DNA from: Planctomycetaceae bacterium
Lineage (GTDB): Bacteria; Planctomycetota; Planctomycetia; Pirellulales; Thermoguttaceae
Length of the DNA stretch: 6,740 nucleotides
Assembly: GCA_003532715.1 (NCBI GenBank)
Contig: DOEZ01000663.1
Span: forward strand, 1 to 6,740
Direction of reading: 5' to 3'
The notes beneath the pieces are model-generated. The model was not told the DNA's origin. It saw nothing but the letters and a program-made list of their open reading frames with translations, and made no database searches. Positions 1 to 6,658 of this stretch are shown one piece after another (position 1 is the first letter of the stretch; each line of letters begins with the position of its first letter). The position numbers and the translations under genes are program-made.

Positions 1-284
1 TCACGAGAGCAGGGGTAACACTTGCCACAGCGTTGCACCGGATCGAGGGCGACCCGATCGCCAACGGACAAACCCTGGACCTCGGGAGTCTTGTCCACAA
101 TGACCCCAGCCACTTCATGGCCCGGAATAATCGGCGGTCTGCTTTGAAAATCGGCGTAATGAAAATCAGTATTGCAGATCGCGGCGGCGCGCACCTCCAC
201 AAGCACTTGTCCCTCGCCCAGGGCAGGTGTGGGTACGTCCTGGATTTCGAAATCCCGCTCACCGGTCCAGACTACCGCTCTCAT
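1..284 (-). CDS. Zinc-dependent MDR alcohol dehydrogenase, N-terminal part (cut by window edge)
   Basis: The first 94 residues of a medium-chain dehydrogenase/reductase, an NAD(P)-dependent oxidoreductase that interconverts alcohols and aldehydes or ketones; the 3' part lies outside the window. Visible: a GroES-like start (MRAVVWTGERDFEIQDVP), the first catalytic-zinc cysteine in AAICNTD (C37), the second zinc ligand region PGHEVAGVI (H56, E57), GDRVALDP (75-82), and the first three cysteines of the structural zinc site in RCGKCYPC (C86, C89, C92). The Rossmann domain and substrate-determining parts are missing, so the substrate cannot be named; sorbitol- or threonine-dehydrogenase-like members share this pattern. 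Start: ATG at 284 preceded by AAGGAG (298-293) with 8 nt spacing. It overlaps the stop of the M20 gene as ATGA, which suggests translational coupling. Family assignment is firm; the specific role is unknown. Confidence 0.9.
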   Translation of the reverse strand, partial: MRAVVWTGERDFEIQDVPTPALGEGQVLVEVRAAAICNTDFHYADFQSRPPIIPGHEVAGVIVDKTPEVQGLSVGDRVALDPVQRCGKCYPCSR

Positions 285-1471
285 GGGTTAGGCTCCTTGG
301 CGGGCTGGCCGAGGTAATCCATTGCCGCCGCCACCGCCACACGGCAGGCGCGTTCCATCCGGTCGAGTCGGGCGAACTCCAAATCGGCGTGGCCGGTTTG
401 GGTATCGAATCCACACAGCACGGCGGGGACGTTTCCTTGCATGACCAGTCGGCACGTGTCGTTCACCGAGCTATGTCCGGTCACGTTCAGATCGAGGCCC
501 GCCACGTCGCGCCATGCCCGCAACATTGACTGCACGATCGGCTCGGCCGGCGCGATTTCGTAGGACTCGCCGACCCGAATCCACTCATTCGCGATCGTGA
601 TTCCGGGCGGCACATTGATTTCGCTCAACCAACCGGCAAACTCGGCGCGTATCTGTTCATAGGTTCTGCCCGGGTGCCAGCGTCGCGTGCCTTGCAGCAT
701 GGCCGTGTCGGGAACCCGGTTATAGAAATCGCCGTAACGGACCTGCCCAACGAAGACCGATTCGGGTGGTAGTAGCGGGTAATTCGCGGCGGTGCTCGCC
801 AACGAGGCGTTCTTGGTTTCGAGCAGCGCGAGCACGTCGCGCGTCGCGCGGATCAAGCTCCAGCCCTTGTCGGGACCGGTCATCTCGTGGCAGACGTCGC
901 CGTTGCGTCGCAGCATGAGATTCCAGATGCTCATGCCCAGAGCCATGACGACCACCGCGTCATCGGGACCTTCGAAGACGATGGCCGCGCCGCCTTTCAC
1001 ACCCCGATCGAGTAGGACGCTGAGTCCGCGAGAATCGCCCAGGGGTGCTTCATGTCGGCCGTAGACGGTGACAAGCAGTTCGCCGGGGAAGTCGGCCTGG
1101 TCGCGGAACAAGCGAACGATCTCGAGAATGCCCGCCAGTCCGTTCTTCATGTCGGCGGCCCCGCGGCCGCTGATGACGTCGTCATCGCGCTTTGGCGGGG
1201 GGTGGGGCACGTCAATGTGGTCGACATGTCCGGCAAGCTGCAGCGTTCGCCCTGGGCAGGTGCCGCGAAGCCGTCCGATCACGTTGGGGCTTTCGGGAAT
1301 GGTCTCGTCGATCTCGACCTCGGCCCCGCACGTGCATAACATCGCGGCAAACCGCAACGCGGCCTCGCGCTCGCGACACGTTGGGCTGGGGACGTTGACC
1401 AATTCCCAAAGGTCGTCGGCCAGGCGGCGTCGGCTCACTCGGCCGGTAAAACTCGTGTCTTGCTCCATCAT
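281..1471 (-). CDS. M20 family metallopeptidase / deacylase (ArgE/DapE/CPG2-like)
   Basis: A zinc hydrolase of the M20 superfamily, whose members cleave amide bonds in N-acyl amino acids, small peptides or related compounds, usually in the cytoplasm; no signal peptide is visible. Numbered from this start (396 aa): first metal motif AGHVDHIDVP (H82, D84), GRGAADMKNG with the bridging aspartate D107, then GRHEAP (H140, E141), VFEGPDD (E167), a probable dimerisation/lid domain with H195 in DVCHEM, and a C-terminal TGHADLEFARLD with the last ligand H361. Most M20 enzymes have Asp-Glu-Glu where this one has Arg-His-Glu, so His sits where the catalytic Glu is expected. Start: ATG at 1471 has a weak purine-rich AAGAAG upstream and begins 14 residues before the domain. 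An in-frame ATG at 1540 would add 23 polar residues and overlap the aminotransferase by 11 nt, but has no Shine-Dalgarno sequence. Substrate unknown. Confidence 0.88.
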   Translation of the reverse strand: MMEQDTSFTGRVSRRRLADDLWELVNVPSPTCREREAALRFAAMLCTCGAEVEIDETIPESPNVIGRLRGTCPGRTLQLAGHVDHIDVPHPPPKRDDDVISGRGAADMKNGLAGILEIVRLFRDQADFPGELLVTVYGRHEAPLGDSRGLSVLLDRGVKGGAAIVFEGPDDAVVVMALGMSIWNLMLRRNGDVCHEMTGPDKGWSLIRATRDVLALLETKNASLASTAANYPLLPPESVFVGQVRYGDFYNRVPDTAMLQGTRRWHPGRTYEQIRAEFAGWLSEINVPPGITIANEWIRVGESYEIAPAEPIVQSMLRAWRDVAGLDLNVTGHSSVNDTCRLVMQGNVPAVLCGFDTQTGHADLEFARLDRMERACRVAVAAAMDYLGQPAKEPNP

Positions 1472-1529
1472 TCGGCCGTCTTCTTGGTATTTCGTTCTTG
1501 TGGGACAGTCCTTCTGATTCGCTTTTCCG

Positions 1530-2879
1530 TCAGTTGTCATTTCGCACCCGATCGAGTGCCTGTTTGAGGCTTTTGTCGATCAGCCCAACGAGTTCGTCGA
1601 GGTCGGTCTCCTCGGCGATGAGTGCCGGCGCGACGGCGAACCAGGATGGATCGATTCGCAGGATGAGACCGTTGTCCAGCGCGGTCTGTTTCAATGCCCG
1701 GCCCAGTTCCGGGAAGGGTTCGTTGGCTCGCGTATCCTTGACCAACTCGACGCCCAGCAAGATGCCCTTGCCGCGAACCTCGCGCACGACGCCATATTGC
1801 TTGAGACCTTCGAGTTTTTGTCGAAGATAGCCGCCCAGGCGATGCGCCTTCTCGCAAAGCTCTCTCTCGACGATTTCGTCGATCACGGCAATGCCGGCCG
1901 CGCAGGCAAGCGGATTGCCGGCGAACGTGTTGCCGTGGGCGAACTGAACGTCCGACTCCGCCGGGCCAAAGAAGGCATCGGCCATATCTTGCCGCGCGAT
2001 CATCGCGCCCAACGGCAATACGCCGCTGGAAAGTCCTTTGCCGCCGCAAATGATGTCGGGCACGACCTGGTATGTCTGGGCCGCGAACATCGAACCCGTC
2101 TTGCCGTAGCCCGTGATGACCTCGTCGAAAATCAGCATCACGTCGTGGCGGTCGCAGATATCGCGGAGGATCCGGAAGTACTCATCGGTCGGCGTAATGA
2201 TTCCGCCCGTGTTGCCCACCGGTTCGACAATGACGCCGGCGACGGTCCGCGGATCTTCGTGAACGATCACGTCCTCGAACATTCCGGCGGCGAAGCGATT
2301 GCACTCGTCCCACGAGGCAAATCGGTCGCGGAGAACGGTCGGCGGCAGGACCTTCAGAAACCCGGCCATCTGCGGCTCGAACTTGGTTTTGCGTGGGCCG
2401 GTTCCGCTCGCCGACATCGCCCCGAACGTGCTGCCGTGATACCCATGGTAGCGGCTGACGAATTTGTACTTCTCGGGTCGGCCGGTCTGTTTGTAGTACT
2501 GCCGGACGAATTTGAAGGCCGATTCAACCGACTCGGAACCGCCGCTGTAAGGCTTGACGAAGTCGAGGTTGCCCGGCGCCACGCTCGCCACTTTGTCGAC
2601 AAATTCGAGCGTGATGTCGGCCACGCCGTGCAATGGGGGCGCGAATGTCATGAGGTCGAGCTGCCGCTTGACGGCGTCCACGACTCGCGGATGGCGGTGG
2701 CCCAGCGAAGCGACGAATATTCCTCCAATTGCGTCGAAGTAGCGGCGGCCGTCGGCGTCCCAGTAATATAGCCCTTCGGCCCGGTTGAGGATCAAGGGGC
2801 GTTCGAGGAACGCGGAGGTCTGTTGATAGTCGAGAAACGTCTGCTTGAGCAGTCGTGTCTGCCGTGGCGAAAGTCTCAC
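1530..2879 (-). CDS. Class III PLP-dependent aminotransferase (omega-amino acid / GABA transaminase-like)
   Basis: A fold-type I, class III aminotransferase that moves an amino group, often a terminal (omega) one, from an amine to a keto acid such as pyruvate or 2-oxoglutarate. Numbered from the GTG (449 aa): N-terminal YYWDADGRRYFDAIGG with SLGHRHP; the PLP phosphate loop YSGGSESVESAFKF (about 111-124); YHGYHGSTFGAMSASG; VEPVGNTGG (E219); IFDEVITGYGKTG with D252, which contacts the PLP ring nitrogen; the Schiff-base lysine K281 in ICGGKGLSSG; and HGNTFAGNP with T318 from the partner subunit. All residues expected for catalysis are present and the length is normal. Start: GTG at 2879 has a near-perfect Shine-Dalgarno sequence. 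A longer TTG start at 2906 is possible but would lie upstream of that site. It follows the MttB-family gene by 54 nt. Amine donor unknown; the neighbours suggest the amine is freed by demethylation or amide hydrolysis. Confidence 0.93.
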   Translation of the reverse strand: MRLSPRQTRLLKQTFLDYQQTSAFLERPLILNRAEGLYYWDADGRRYFDAIGGIFVASLGHRHPRVVDAVKRQLDLMTFAPPLHGVADITLEFVDKVASVAPGNLDFVKPYSGGSESVESAFKFVRQYYKQTGRPEKYKFVSRYHGYHGSTFGAMSASGTGPRKTKFEPQMAGFLKVLPPTVLRDRFASWDECNRFAAGMFEDVIVHEDPRTVAGVIVEPVGNTGGIITPTDEYFRILRDICDRHDVMLIFDEVITGYGKTGSMFAAQTYQVVPDIICGGKGLSSGVLPLGAMIARQDMADAFFGPAESDVQFAHGNTFAGNPLACAAGIAVIDEIVERELCEKAHRLGGYLRQKLEGLKQYGVVREVRGKGILLGVELVKDTRANEPFPELGRALKQTALDNGLILRIDPSWFAVAPALIAEETDLDELVGLIDKSLKQALDRVRNDN

Positions 2880-2883
2880 GATT

Positions 2884-2890
2884 CTCCTCC
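2884..2890 (-). promoter_or_regulatory. Strong Shine-Dalgarno site of the aminotransferase gene
   Basis: GGAGGAG on the minus strand, followed by AATC and then GTG at 2879. It matches the anti-Shine-Dalgarno sequence closely at good spacing, and it decides the start in favour of GTG over the longer TTG at 2906. Confidence 0.85.
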
Positions 2891-2933
2891 GTCGGAAAAC
2901 GAGCAAGCTCCGTGGTTGGGGTGAAATGAGGAA

Positions 2934-4379
2934 TCACATGGCGGTGGTCCGACTACTGATCTTGTCGCGCCGTCCGCGCGCATAATCATCGAGTTCTCGC
3001 TGAATGTCATCGGGCAGATGCGGCCGGCGTGGTTCCGACAGCATCGCCTCAACGCGGTCGGCCGCCAGACCTCGCACATCCCTACCGCCGCCTTGAAGCC
3101 AGCTTTCATGGCTCTCCGGCGGCACGAGCGCCGGAATGTGGATCTCGCGGCGCATGTGCTCGACGGTGTGTTCCCGCGTCATGTAACTTCCGTCGTTTTC
3201 GAGAATCAATCCGACGGCCAAGGTGTCGTCGTCGACTTGGGTCGGCCGGGCCAGCCGCCGAACGTAGTTCCAAATCTCGGCGTCGATGACGAACTGTTCA
3301 TAAGACATGCTGTTAATGTTGTCGAGGATCCCCATCCCTTGGAGTGCCAGATGCGCGCCGGCGTGCCAGGCGGCCAACGCCGTCATCATGCGTTCATAAC
3401 CGCTACGACAGTCGGGACCACGGCTGCCGGTAACCATGGCGGAGCAACGGTACGGGAGATTCAACCGCCGCGCCAATTGCGAGCCCGCCGCGAGGCCGAC
3501 GGCGTTTTCGGGCCGCCCGAAGCCGCTTCCGCCGCAGCGCAGGTCCGATCCGAAGCCACCGATGCCCAGAATCAGGGGTGTTCTGGGTCGGATCGCCTCG
3601 ACAATCGCGGCCGCTCCAAGCAGTTCGGCCCACCCCTGGACCAGCGCGCCGGCCACGGTCGCTGGCGCGGTGATTCCCATCATGATCCCCGGCGTCAGCA
3701 GAATGGCTTGGCCGGCCCGCGCATATGCCAGCATGGCTTCGGCCATGCGGACATCGAGCCGCAAAGGCGAGTTGATGTTGATCAAGGCAACCAGGCGCGG
3801 CCTCGCCAAATCGCCAAAGACGATTCGCGTCATGCACAGCGAGTCTTCGATTGCCTCAAGGGAATGCACGGGTCCCATGAGCGGTTTCTCGGACCGCGAC
3901 AACAGGCAATGCATGATTTCCACCCCGCGAACGCCGGCCGGAATGTCGGTCGGCTCGACGATCAGGCAACTCATCAGGTCGACTGCGTCGCAACGCTCCG
4001 CCAAGGAGGTGAACTTCCGGAAGTCATCCAAAGTCGCGGCTCGCCGCCGTCCGTCGGTGTCGGCGACAAACGGGCTGCCGTAGCCCGGCGCGACGTGCAG
4101 ATCGTGCTCGCCGAAGTGGATGTCGTGGCGTGGATTCCACGCGTGGAGGGTCCACCGTTTTGGCGCCGCCGCCAGATGTCTGGCCACTTCCTCCTGGCTG
4201 AGCCACACGCGCTGAGTTGGGAGGTCGATTCGCAGGCCGACCTCGGCAAGGCATCGCAAGAGTTCCGGCGACTGAATGCACAAACCGGCGCGGGCCAAAA
4301 CGTCCAACGAGGCGGTGTGAATCGCCTCGACTTGGTCCGGCGACAGGGGCGTCCAATGGTATTGTGGGTGGCGAATCAC
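2934..4379 (-). CDS. Trimethylamine methyltransferase (MttB) superfamily protein, non-pyrrolysine type
   Basis: A member of the MttB superfamily. Characterised relatives move a methyl group from trimethylamine (pyrrolysine enzymes) or from quaternary amines such as glycine betaine (non-pyrrolysine enzymes, e.g. MtgB) to a Co(I) corrinoid protein. Visible (481 aa from the GTG): an N-terminal YHWTPLSPDQVEAIHTASLD segment typical of the family, a central LTPGIMMGITAPATVAGALV (about 228-247), QGWAELLGAAA, GSRGPDCRSGYERMMTAL (about 318-335), GAHLALQGMG, QFVIDAEIW (about 362-370), and a C-terminal REHTVEHMRREIHIPAL. The frame is continuous at the family's normal length with no in-frame amber codon, so pyrrolysine is absent. 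Start: GTG at 4379 lies 14 nt after the upstream stop with a weak GGAA; ATG at 4466 would give 510 aa but has no Shine-Dalgarno sequence and overlaps the dehydrogenase by 73 nt. No corrinoid protein gene is in the window. Substrate unknown; a betaine is likely. Confidence 0.9.
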   Translation of the reverse strand: MIRHPQYHWTPLSPDQVEAIHTASLDVLARAGLCIQSPELLRCLAEVGLRIDLPTQRVWLSQEEVARHLAAAPKRWTLHAWNPRHDIHFGEHDLHVAPGYGSPFVADTDGRRRAATLDDFRKFTSLAERCDAVDLMSCLIVEPTDIPAGVRGVEIMHCLLSRSEKPLMGPVHSLEAIEDSLCMTRIVFGDLARPRLVALININSPLRLDVRMAEAMLAYARAGQAILLTPGIMMGITAPATVAGALVQGWAELLGAAAIVEAIRPRTPLILGIGGFGSDLRCGGSGFGRPENAVGLAAGSQLARRLNLPYRCSAMVTGSRGPDCRSGYERMMTALAAWHAGAHLALQGMGILDNINSMSYEQFVIDAEIWNYVRRLARPTQVDDDTLAVGLILENDGSYMTREHTVEHMRREIHIPALVPPESHESWLQGGGRDVRGLAADRVEAMLSEPRRPHLPDDIQRELDDYARGRRDKISSRTTAM

Positions 4380-4393
4380 GCTTGGTTCCGTCT

Positions 4394-5500
4394 TCAGCCG
4401 GCCCGAGATTGCGGGGAAGCCAAAGCACGGCTTTGCAGGTAATCTTCGAGTTGACTGGGAGACCATGCATCGAGGTTCAGGTTTTCCAGCGTTCGGCCGC
4501 GGGCATAGTAGTCGACGCCGTTGACGACCGAGGCAAGATGGATGATCGCCTCGTAGGTCGGCGTTGCCACGCCGACCTTGCGCGCCAACGAGACGGTCAA
4601 CGAAGCACCCATCGGTATGTCCTCCGTGACGTATCGATCCCGCATGTTGAAGGGCCCTTTGCTAGACGTGGCCGCGAACTCCTCGAACGGCATATTGAAA
4701 CAGTCGTCAAAAATCCGCGCGTAGGAGTAGGGCTGGTATCCAAGCGCGCGGAAAAGGTCCGATCGCTCTTGATCCATGGCGGCAATCACCTTTTTCACCG
4801 AGGGGGTGATTCCTTCCTTGTACATGTAGAATTCGCCATTCGAGAACTCGATCCGTCCCATGTTGAGCAAGGCGCCGACGGGATGCACGATGATGTTGAC
4901 GTTGTAGAGGGCCGGTTCGAGTATGCTGCGCGCCGGTTGAACCCGGTCGGCATACGTGCCTCGCAGCGCCTCGATCACGGCGGGAGTATCAATGGCCGGG
5001 AGTGCCGCGATGAGCATCCGCGGGCCGTCAATCCGATGAATGTTGACGGTTCCAGGGCCGTTGAGCACGCGGCAGCAATACGGAAAGGTCACGGCCTCGG
5101 CCAGCAAGACTTGCCGGTCCATGCCCAGTTCATTCCAGACCTTGCGCATCACCAGCGTTCCGCCGCTGCCGGGCCAAAGAATCACCGCTTGGCCGTCTTG
5201 CAGTTGGGCCGCGAGTTCTCGCGCCACGCGCTCGTGAGCCAGTGCCTGGGTGGTTACCATCACCACGTCAGCGCCGGTCACGGCCTCGGCCAGATCGGTT
5301 GTCGCCAGCCGCAACCTGGCCGTACCAGTGCGAGCGATGCCGGTGACCTCGATGCAACCCGATTCGACAATCGGGTCGATGTTGCGACGGTACTCGGGAA
5401 ACTCAAACAGGCGACAGTGGTGCCCGGCCAGGGTCATGTCGGCGGCGATGGCCGCTCCCCCATTGCCGGCACCGATAATGCAGATTTCCTTGGGTTTCAT
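4394..5500 (-). CDS. NAD/NADP octopine (opine) dehydrogenase family protein
   Basis: A two-domain dehydrogenase of the opine family, which reversibly joins an amino acid and a 2-keto acid (or an amine and a ketone) by reductive N-alkylation. Numbered from the ATG at 5500 (368 aa): an N-terminal Rossmann fold begins almost at once with ICIIGAGNGGAAIA (GxGNGG at 10-15), and an acidic residue ends the second strand (E33 in LFEFPEY), which favours NAD(H). TTQALAHERVA and ILWPGSGGTLVMRKVW follow in the N-domain. The C-terminal octopine-DH domain carries the likely catalytic histidine H206 in IIVHPVGALLNMG, and YVTEDIPMGASLTVSLARK with GVATPTYEAI. Start: longer ATGs at 5554 and 5521 exist, but the predicted promoter would start the transcript at about 5554, leaving no leader. 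It is the first gene of the operon. A ketopantoate-reductase-like role is a less likely alternative. Confidence 0.88.
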   Translation of the reverse strand: MKPKEICIIGAGNGGAAIAADMTLAGHHCRLFEFPEYRRNIDPIVESGCIEVTGIARTGTARLRLATTDLAEAVTGADVVMVTTQALAHERVARELAAQLQDGQAVILWPGSGGTLVMRKVWNELGMDRQVLLAEAVTFPYCCRVLNGPGTVNIHRIDGPRMLIAALPAIDTPAVIEALRGTYADRVQPARSILEPALYNVNIIVHPVGALLNMGRIEFSNGEFYMYKEGITPSVKKVIAAMDQERSDLFRALGYQPYSYARIFDDCFNMPFEEFAATSSKGPFNMRDRYVTEDIPMGASLTVSLARKVGVATPTYEAIIHLASVVNGVDYYARGRTLENLNLDAWSPSQLEDYLQSRALASPQSRAG

Positions 5501-5560
5501 CGATGGTTTCCACAAGGCCATGAGGCGAATCGTCTTCGTCACGGCGAAGACCATTTGGAC

Positions 5561-5589
5561 AGTCTAGCGTCACGCTCGACTGCTGCCAA
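5561..5589 (-). promoter_or_regulatory. Predicted sigma-70-type promoter of the five-gene operon
   Basis: On the minus strand, TTGGCA (5589-5584) and TAGACT (5566-5561) are separated by exactly 17 bases; each hexamer is close to consensus. The predicted transcription start is about 5553-5555. That leaves a leader of about 50 nt to the ATG at 5500. No operator or riboswitch-like structure was recognised in this leader. Confidence 0.5.
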
Positions 5590-5666
5590 CATCCGGCAGA
5601 CCACAAAAACAGGCGTTAGCCCTTGCGGGGGGGTGTGTGGAAACGGAGGAAAAGCTGGGCAAAGAC

Positions 5667-5686
5667 TTGACATTGGCTGGTATTAT
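5667..5686 (+). promoter_or_regulatory. Candidate promoter of the PEP-CTERM gene
   Basis: TGGTATTAT (5678-5686) resembles an extended -10 element (TGn followed by a TATAAT-like hexamer). A perfect TTGACA at 5667-5672 lies only 8 bases upstream of it, too close to act as its -35. Paired at 17 bases instead, TTGACA would need the poor hexamer TAGCTT at 5690. Either reading gives a 5' leader of about 75-85 nt. Confidence 0.35.
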
Positions 5687-5762
5687 GAGTAGCTTCAGTC
5701 TTGGCTGGGCAGGCAATCGTTCAACTCTTCCCAATCCCTATTTTTTCCTGGTTCTACTTCCG

Positions 5763-5768
5763 AGGAGG
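5763..5768 (+). promoter_or_regulatory. Shine-Dalgarno site of the PEP-CTERM gene
   Basis: AGGAGG lies 8 nt before the ATG at 5777. It fixes the start, and the signal peptide begins directly at that codon. Confidence 0.85.
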
Positions 5769-5776
5769 AAACCACC

Positions 5777-6658
5777 ATGAGAGTTTCCGTGTTCCTTTCC
5801 TTGTTGCTTGTCTTGTTGGTTGCCACGAGCGCCAACGCCGGACTCAGGGCGTACTGGGCCTTTGACGAAGTGGGCGGCGACGCTGCTTACGATTCGTCGG
5901 GCAATGGCAACCATGGGTTGCTCTATGCCGAGATCGAGGCGGGCGATCCTCCGGCGCCACTGCCCGGCACGACGCCCCCGTCTCGAGTCGGCGGCGTGAA
6001 CGGCGGCGCGCTTCTGTTCGGCACGCCCAATGGGGCGAACTACAATTCCATGGTTGTCGCCAAGAGTGATTCGCTCAAGGATCTCGGCGGCCAATGGAGC
6101 ATCGCTTTGTGGCTGCGACAGGATGCCCGCGGCATCACCCCGGGCGGTGGCTCCGGCTATGCTCGCGTTATGTCGTGTCCGAATTATGAATTGGAGTTGG
6201 GCGTTGCGGGCTGGGAGTACGATTATTGGTGGCCCTATGATACGCCGGGGATGCAGACTGATATCGGCACTTCGTACGTCGGCGCGGGAGGAAGCCTGGG
6301 CCAGTGGTATCACATGGCGGTCACGTATGACGGCACTCAGTTGAAAAAATACCTCAACGGCACGCTTGTACCCAATAGCGTCAAGACCGTCCCGAACATG
6401 AACTATGATGCGTGGGACACCGAGGGATGGGCTGCGTCTCCGCTCAAGCTCGGCGCTCAAGTTTGGCCGTCCAAGGATTTCTTCGTGGGAGCCATGGACG
6501 ACGTCGCCATTTGGGGCGACCAGTACCTCAGCGCCCAGGATGTCGCGGAGCTTTACGCCGGCACTTCGAATCTGCTGCCGGACCCGATTCCCGAACCGGG
6601 AACCCTGGTCCTGTTGATTTGCGGCGCCCTCGGGTTCCTGTCACTCCGAAGACGCTAA
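5777..6658 (+). CDS. Secreted LamG (concanavalin A-like) domain protein with PEP-CTERM sorting signal
   Basis: A 293-aa exported protein. Residues 1-21 form a signal peptide: MR, a hydrophobic core of Leu/Val, then ATSANA with likely cleavage before G22. Residues 22 to about 262 are a LamG/concanavalin A-like jelly-roll domain, shown by LRAYWAFDE, YDSSGNGNHG (39-47), WSIALWLRQD, WYHMAVTYDGTQLKKYLNG (177-195) and the closing AMDDVAIWGDQYLSAQDV. A short linker leads to the PEP motif (272-274, in IPEPGTLVLL), a hydrophobic helix and a final Arg-Arg-Arg. By analogy with known systems, an exosortase (EpsH/XrtA-like) would recognise the C-terminus and process or anchor the protein at the cell surface. 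LamG domains often bind glycans; the ligand here is unknown. It is divergent from the operon and probably functionally unrelated. It is complete, with no visible defects. Confidence 0.93.
   Translation: MRVSVFLSLLLVLLVATSANAGLRAYWAFDEVGGDAAYDSSGNGNHGLLYAEIEAGDPPAPLPGTTPPSRVGGVNGGALLFGTPNGANYNSMVVAKSDSLKDLGGQWSIALWLRQDARGITPGGGSGYARVMSCPNYELELGVAGWEYDYWWPYDTPGMQTDIGTSYVGAGGSLGQWYHMAVTYDGTQLKKYLNGTLVPNSVKTVPNMNYDAWDTEGWAASPLKLGAQVWPSKDFFVGAMDDVAIWGDQYLSAQDVAELYAGTSNLLPDPIPEPGTLVLLICGALGFLSLRRR

Noticed and set aside
1797..2771. Plus-strand reading frame (324 codons) opposite the aminotransferase
   Set aside because: Shadow of a well-conserved class III aminotransferase; composition is typical of an antisense frame.
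2934..4379. Pyrrolysine-containing trimethylamine methyltransferase
   Set aside because: No in-frame TAG interrupts the frame and the protein is full length without read-through, so it is a non-pyrrolysine family member.
3018..4442. Long plus-strand reading frame (474 codons) opposite the MttB-family gene
   Set aside because: It is antisense to a gene with clear family motifs; its translation is rich in Arg/Gly/His/Gln with no recognisable domain, as expected from GC-rich codon shadowing.
5600..5660. Riboswitch or attenuator in the divergent intergenic region
   Set aside because: A G-rich run (about 5627-5633) and some short repeats are present, but I could not find a stable stem set or a known aptamer pattern, and the region lies upstream of the predicted operon transcript start.
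4217..5692. Long plus-strand reading frame (491 codons) opposite the opine dehydrogenase
   Set aside because: It spans two minus-strand genes plus the promoter region and has no recognisable motifs; the minus strand has a complete catalytic domain set.
5738..6460. Minus-strand reading frame (240 codons) opposite the PEP-CTERM gene
   Set aside because: The plus strand has a Shine-Dalgarno site, signal peptide, LamG domain and PEP-CTERM tail; the antisense product resembles nothing I know.
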